A stretch of DNA of 64,000 bases, from NCBI RefSeq assembly GCF_047553045.1, contig NZ_CP180208.1:620001-684000 (forward strand), written 5' to 3'. Below the pieces are notes generated by a model. That model ran no database searches, was not told where the DNA came from, and saw nothing but the letters and a program-made list of their open reading frames with translations. The position numbers and the translations under genes were made by a program. Positions 60,580 to 64,000 of the stretch are shown here, piece by piece; positions within the stretch are counted from its first letter, which is position 1; every line of letters starts with the position of its first letter. This stretch comes from Sphingomonas_L flavalba_A. Lineage in GTDB: Bacteria; Pseudomonadota; Alphaproteobacteria; Sphingomonadales; Sphingomonadaceae.

Positions 60580-61593
60580 ATGAGCGTGGCGCGCGCCGCC
60601 GCTGGCGCACTGGCGATGCTGGTGGCGGCGGCGACCGCGACGGCGGCGCATGCCGATACGCTGGGCGAGGTCCGGCAGCGCGGCTATCTGCGCTGCGGGA
60701 TCACCGAATCCGGCCCCGGATTCAGCTTCGTCAACGCCGCCGGCAAGCGGGCGGGGTTCGAGATCGACCATTGCAACACCATCGCCGCCGCGCTGTTCGG
60801 CGGGTTGAAGGTGCAATATGTCCTGACCACGCCGCAGACCGCCTTCACCCTGCTCCAGTCGCGCGGGATCGACGTGTTTCCCGCCGGCGCGACCTGGTCC
60901 TTTTCACGCGATGCGGCGCTGGGCCTAGACTTCGCGGGCGTCTATTTCATCGACGGGCAGGGGTTCCTCGTCCGCAAGCGCAGCGGGGTGCAGCGGGTCG
61001 CCGACCTGGCGGGAGCAACGATCTGCGTCGCGCAGGGCACGACGCTGGAACAAAATCTCGCCGATTATTTCCACCGCCGCCGGCTCAAATACCGGCCGAT
61101 CACCTATGGCGACGCCGACAAGGCGCTGGAGGCGTATCAGGCCGACCGCTGCGACGCGGTGACGATGCAGCGGGCGGCGCTTGCCGCGCGGGCCGCCGGC
61201 ATGGCCGACCGCGGTCAGCACCATATCCTGACCGAAATCATCTCGCGCGAGCCGCAGGGGCCGCTGGTCCGCCAGAATGACTCGCGCTGGCGCGATATCG
61301 TGTTCTGGGCGCTGAACGTGCGGGTTGCCGCAGAGGAACTGGGCGTCAGCCAGCGCAATGTCGCCGAGATGCGGAAAAATTCGCCGAACCGGGAGGTGCA
61401 GCGGATGCTGGGCGTCTACGGCAATTACGGGCGCGCGCTCGGCCTGTCGAACGACTGGGCGTTCAACGTCATCCGCCTTGTCGGCAATTACGACGATGTC
61501 TGGCGGCGTAACCTGTCGCCGATCGGCCTGGAGCGCGGGCCGAACCGGCTGATCAGCCAAGGCGGGGCGATGCTGGCCCTGCCGTTCCGCTGA
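60580..61593 (+). CDS. aapJ: Amino-acid ABC transporter substrate-binding protein (AapJ-like)
   Basis: From the ATG at 60580, after a GGCGGGG region, the protein has 337 residues. A signal peptide ends near AHA (about residue 23). The sequence tracks the AapJ family: LGEVRQRGYLRCGI, LQSRGIDVFPAGATWSFSRDAALGLDF, GVYFIDGQGFLVRK, EIISREPQGPLVRQND and GLERGPNRLISQGG. It captures polar amino acids (broad range in Rhizobium AapJ) in the periplasm. The matching permease gene starts at 63407 and the ATPase gene lies at 52760. Confidence 0.92.
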   Translation: MSVARAAAGALAMLVAAATATAAHADTLGEVRQRGYLRCGITESGPGFSFVNAAGKRAGFEIDHCNTIAAALFGGLKVQYVLTTPQTAFTLLQSRGIDVFPAGATWSFSRDAALGLDFAGVYFIDGQGFLVRKRSGVQRVADLAGATICVAQGTTLEQNLADYFHRRRLKYRPITYGDADKALEAYQADRCDAVTMQRAALAARAAGMADRGQHHILTEIISREPQGPLVRQNDSRWRDIVFWALNVRVAAEELGVSQRNVAEMRKNSPNREVQRMLGVYGNYGRALGLSNDWAFNVIRLVGNYDDVWRRNLSPIGLERGPNRLISQGGAMLALPFR

Positions 61594-61636
61594 ACGCGAT
61601 TTCATGTTCACACCGTTTGACCAAGGATGCCTGTCG

Positions 61637-62755
61637 ATGAGTAGCCGTACTTCCCCAGCCCCGCGCGCCGCCCTCGCGGCTTGCCCGCCCTATGTGCAGG
61701 GCAAGAGCGCGATCGCCGGCATGGAGAAGCCGATCAAGCTGTCGTCGAATGAATCGCCGTTCGGTCCCAGCCCGGCGGCGAAGGCGGCCTATCTCGCCGC
61801 CGTGGACGAACTACACCGCTATCCCGACGGCAGCCAGCGGGCGCTGCGCGAGGCGCTGGCCGCGCGCTTCGACGTCGAGGCTGACCGGCTGATCGCGGGT
61901 AATGGCAGCGAGGAACTGATCCTGCTGGCGCTTCGGGCGTTCGTCGACCCCGGCGATCAGGTCGTGCTCAGCCAGAACGGCTTCGTCATGACCCGAATCC
62001 ACGCGCTGGCGCAGGGCGCCGAGGTGATCGAGGTGGCAGAAGCCGACTGGCGAGTCAGCGTCGACAACATCCTGGCGGCGGTGACCGAGCGGACCAAGGT
62101 GGTCGCCATCGCCAATCCCAACAACCCGACCGGCACCTATATCAGCGCGGCGGAGCTGCGGCGACTGCACGCTGGCCTGCCGGCAGACGTGCTGCTGATG
62201 ATCGACAGCGCCTATGGCGATTATGTCGTCGCGCCGGATTACGACAGCGGCATCGCCATCGTCCGGACCGCCTCGAACGCGATCATGACGCGGACATTCT
62301 CCAAGCTTTACGGCCTGGCGGGTATGCGGATCGGCTGGGCTTACGGTTCGCCCGACGTCATTGCCGCGATCCAGCGCATCCGCACCCCGTTCAACGCCAA
62401 CGCGCCGGCGCTGGCGGCGGCGACGGCGGCGCTGGGCGACCGGGATTATGCCGATCGGGTGCGCGACCACACCATCGCCTGGCGTGGCCGGATGGCGGCG
62501 GCGCTGGCCGATATGGGCATTCCGGTGGTGCCGAGCGTGACCAATTTCCTGCTGCTTACCCTACCGGCGGACAGTGGGCTGACCAGCAAGGGCGTCGCCG
62601 CCCATCTGCTGGAACGGGGCATCATCCCCCGGCCGCTCGGCGTGTCCGGCCCCGGTAACAGCCTGCGCATCACGATCGGCACGGAGGAGGAGAATCTGGC
62701 CTTCCTCGCGGCGATGGAAAGCTGCGTTCGCCGCGTGCCGAGTCCGGTGCAATGA
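61637..62755 (+). CDS. PLP-dependent aminotransferase, histidinol-phosphate aminotransferase-like
   Basis: From the ATG at 61637, preceded by AAGGA, the product has 372 residues; an ATG at 61604 is a weaker alternative. It is a fold-type I aminotransferase with KLSSNESPFGPSP near the start, the YPDGSQRALREAL segment, NPNNPTGTYI, and the PLP-binding lysine in RTFSKLYGLAGMRIGWAYG (near residue 222). HisC-like enzymes also transaminate aromatic amino acids, so with the Aap transporter genes it may take part in amino-acid use. The stop overlaps the ATG of the GST gene. Confidence 0.88.
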   Translation: MSSRTSPAPRAALAACPPYVQGKSAIAGMEKPIKLSSNESPFGPSPAAKAAYLAAVDELHRYPDGSQRALREALAARFDVEADRLIAGNGSEELILLALRAFVDPGDQVVLSQNGFVMTRIHALAQGAEVIEVAEADWRVSVDNILAAVTERTKVVAIANPNNPTGTYISAAELRRLHAGLPADVLLMIDSAYGDYVVAPDYDSGIAIVRTASNAIMTRTFSKLYGLAGMRIGWAYGSPDVIAAIQRIRTPFNANAPALAAATAALGDRDYADRVRDHTIAWRGRMAAALADMGIPVVPSVTNFLLLTLPADSGLTSKGVAAHLLERGIIPRPLGVSGPGNSLRITIGTEEENLAFLAAMESCVRRVPSPVQ

Positions 62756-63393
62756 TCCTGTTCACGGTCCCCTCGTCTCCGTTCGGCGCGCGCATCCGTA
62801 TCCAGGCGGCGGCGAAGGGGCTGGCGCTGACGCTGGCGGAGCCGCCGGGGGGGCCTGGGTCGGAAGAGTGGCTGGCGATCAACCCATTCGGCAAGGTGCC
62901 GGTGCTGCGGACCAAGGCTGGCGACATCATCGAATCGGCGGTGATCCAGGAATATCTGGAGGATATGTATCCCGCGCCCGACTTGCGCGGCACCGACCCG
63001 TTCGCTATCGCCACCGTGCGCGCCTTCACCCGCGCCGTGGACCTCTATCTGTTCCCGGCGCTGTTCGGCCTGCGCGGCGCGGCGGTGGGGGACGCGGGCG
63101 CTCTGGCCGGGGCGGTGGCGGAACTGAAGACGGCGGTCGGGCGGCTGGCCCGGCTGAAGGCGCCAGACGCCTGCCTGTGCGGGCCGTCGTTGACCCTCGC
63201 GGATTGCGCGCTGGTTCCGGCGCGTTTCTATACCGACCTGTTCGCGGCACGGCTTGGCTTCGCCTCTCCCTTCGCGCACGATGCCGGGTTCGAAGCGTGG
63301 TGGGCGCATGTTGGCGGCCTGCCGCCGGTGGCCGGGGTGATCGCCGACCTCGCCCGGATCGCGGCGGCGCCGAAGGCGGTGCGCCCTGAATAG
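62752..63393 (+). CDS. Glutathione S-transferase family protein
   Basis: This 213-residue protein has an N-terminal thioredoxin-like domain (VPSSPFGARIRIQAAAKGLALTL, then FGKVPVLRTKAGDIIESAVIQEYLEDMYP) with the SSxxxxRIR pattern and cis-proline in KVPVL of GST enzymes, and a helical C-terminal domain with LTLADCALVP. It uses glutathione, for example to isomerise a double bond or displace a group. A zeta-type (maleylacetoacetate isomerase) role would fit with the FAH-family gene nearby, but the zeta signature is not evident. The ATG overlaps the aminotransferase stop. Confidence 0.88.
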   Translation: MILFTVPSSPFGARIRIQAAAKGLALTLAEPPGGPGSEEWLAINPFGKVPVLRTKAGDIIESAVIQEYLEDMYPAPDLRGTDPFAIATVRAFTRAVDLYLFPALFGLRGAAVGDAGALAGAVAELKTAVGRLARLKAPDACLCGPSLTLADCALVPARFYTDLFAARLGFASPFAHDAGFEAWWAHVGGLPPVAGVIADLARIAAAPKAVRPE

Positions 63394-63406
63394 GTCGCGG
63401 CTCTGG

Positions 63407-64000
63407 ATGTGGGCGGGGCAGGCGGCGATCCTGCTCGGCATCGCCGCGCTGGTCGCGGCGATCGCGGCGACAACCGCCCGCAACCTTGACCGGCTGGGCA
63501 TCCAGCACGGTTTCGATTTCCTGTTCCAGCCGGCCGGGTTCGACCTTGGCACCACGCTGCTGCCGTTCACCTCGACCTCTCCGGTCTACATGGCGTTCCT
63601 CGCGGGTATCGCCAACACGCTGGTGCTGACCGTGCTGGCGATCGCGCTGTCGACGCTGATCGCGCTGGTCGTCGCGCTGCTGTGCATGAGCGGCGACCGG
63701 CTGCTCGGCGCGATCGGCTGGAGCTATGTCGAGATATTCCGCAACATCCCGGCGCTGCTCCAGATCTTCGTCTGTTATTTCGTCGTGCTGCGCGCGTTGC
63801 CGGCGGCGACCGACAGTCTGGACCTCGGCGGCTGGTTGGCGATCAACAATCGCGGCATCTTCCTGCCGGCGGTCGGCATCGGCGGGGGCGGCGGCGCGCT
63901 GGTCGAGGCGCTTGGCCTGGCCGCCCTCTTCGCGGGGGGCGCCATCGCGCTGCGTCACCGGGCGCGGCGCTGGCTGGTGTTGCTCGGCCTGGTCGTGGTC
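63407..64000 (+). CDS. aapQ: Amino-acid ABC transporter permease AapQ-like, N-terminal part
   Basis: The reading frame is open from the ATG at 63407 to the right edge, giving at least 198 residues. The first transmembrane helix (GQAAILLGIAALVAAIAA), the ARNLDRLGIQHGFDFLFQPAGFDLG linker, ANTLVLTVLAIALSTLIALVVAL and the YVEIFRNIPALLQIFVCYF segment follow the AapQ pattern, including NNRGIFLPAVG. It is the first of the two permease subunits of the Aap-type importer; the second (AapM) is outside the window. The gene starts 14 bases after the GST stop. Confidence 0.88.
   Translation, partial: MWAGQAAILLGIAALVAAIAATTARNLDRLGIQHGFDFLFQPAGFDLGTTLLPFTSTSPVYMAFLAGIANTLVLTVLAIALSTLIALVVALLCMSGDRLLGAIGWSYVEIFRNIPALLQIFVCYFVVLRALPAATDSLDLGGWLAINNRGIFLPAVGIGGGGGALVEALGLAALFAGGAIALRHRARRWLVLLGLVVV

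Noticed and set aside
1..64000. tRNA genes, CRISPR arrays, insertion sequences, prophage genes
   Set aside because: I looked at all spacers and found no cloverleaf sequence, no spaced short repeats, no transposase or integrase reading frame and no terminal inverted repeats. The AT-rich OLD gene has no flanking repeats that I could see.

Overview
The window is a chromosomal stretch of very high G+C content that looks like a sphingomonad (Alphaproteobacteria, Sphingomonadales) or a close relative. The signs are five TonB-dependent receptors (TBDRs) in 64 kb, each leading or closing a degradative gene set; a TamA/TamB pair; class Ia ribonucleotide reductase genes; an Aap-type general amino-acid ABC transporter; and a spinster-type MFS carrier beside acyl-CoA enzymes. 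I assign the organism by inference, because no rRNA or taxonomic marker gene is present. I saw no tRNA, rRNA, CRISPR array, transposase or insertion sequence.

Layout. 1-2.7 kb: 3' end of a catecholate-siderophore-like TBDR, a Sel1-repeat protein and a PiuC/YbiX-type dioxygenase. 2.8-8.9 kb: tamA-tamB, closed by a bidirectional hairpin. 9.0-12.2 kb (minus strand): aldehyde dehydrogenase followed by an exported amidohydrolase. 12.5-18.2 kb: a membrane-anchored thermonuclease, an AT-rich OLD-family ATPase/TOPRIM nuclease sitting one base after the nrdB stop codon, nrdB, a DUF2171 gene on the opposite strand, and nrdA preceded by two NrdR boxes. 18.6-19.8 kb: a metallo-beta-lactamase-fold hydrolase. 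20.2-25.4 kb: TBDR, M1 metallopeptidase and a cyclophilin. 25.6-35.2 kb: a TetR-type operator palindrome followed by a tightly packed set of TBDR, carboxylesterase, TetR regulator, MFS carrier, acyl-CoA synthetase and acyl-CoA dehydrogenase, which reads as an import-and-oxidise route for an ester-containing lipophilic compound.

35.2-47.1 kb (minus strand) is the most unusual part: LysR and MalT-like LuxR regulators, a TBDR, hydantoinase/oxoprolinase subunits A and B, a pepsin-like aspartic protease and a protein made of two avidin-like domains. Neither of the last two has an export signal. Diverging from it, 47.3-64 kb carries a long catabolic set: two closely related FAD oxidoreductases, a nitrilase-superfamily amidase, aldehyde dehydrogenase, short-chain dehydrogenase, FAH-family enzyme, another TBDR, a ThDP-dependent enzyme, a PLP aminotransferase and a glutathione S-transferase. 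Genes for an Aap-type amino-acid ABC transporter (ATPase, binding protein, first permease) are interleaved with these. The gene content fits uptake and breakdown of a nitrogen-containing compound, possibly a cyclic amide or ureide. The substrate is not readable from sequence.

Two parts deserve follow-up: the HyuA-HyuB-pepsin-avidin gene set, and the lone OLD nuclease coupled to nrdB.
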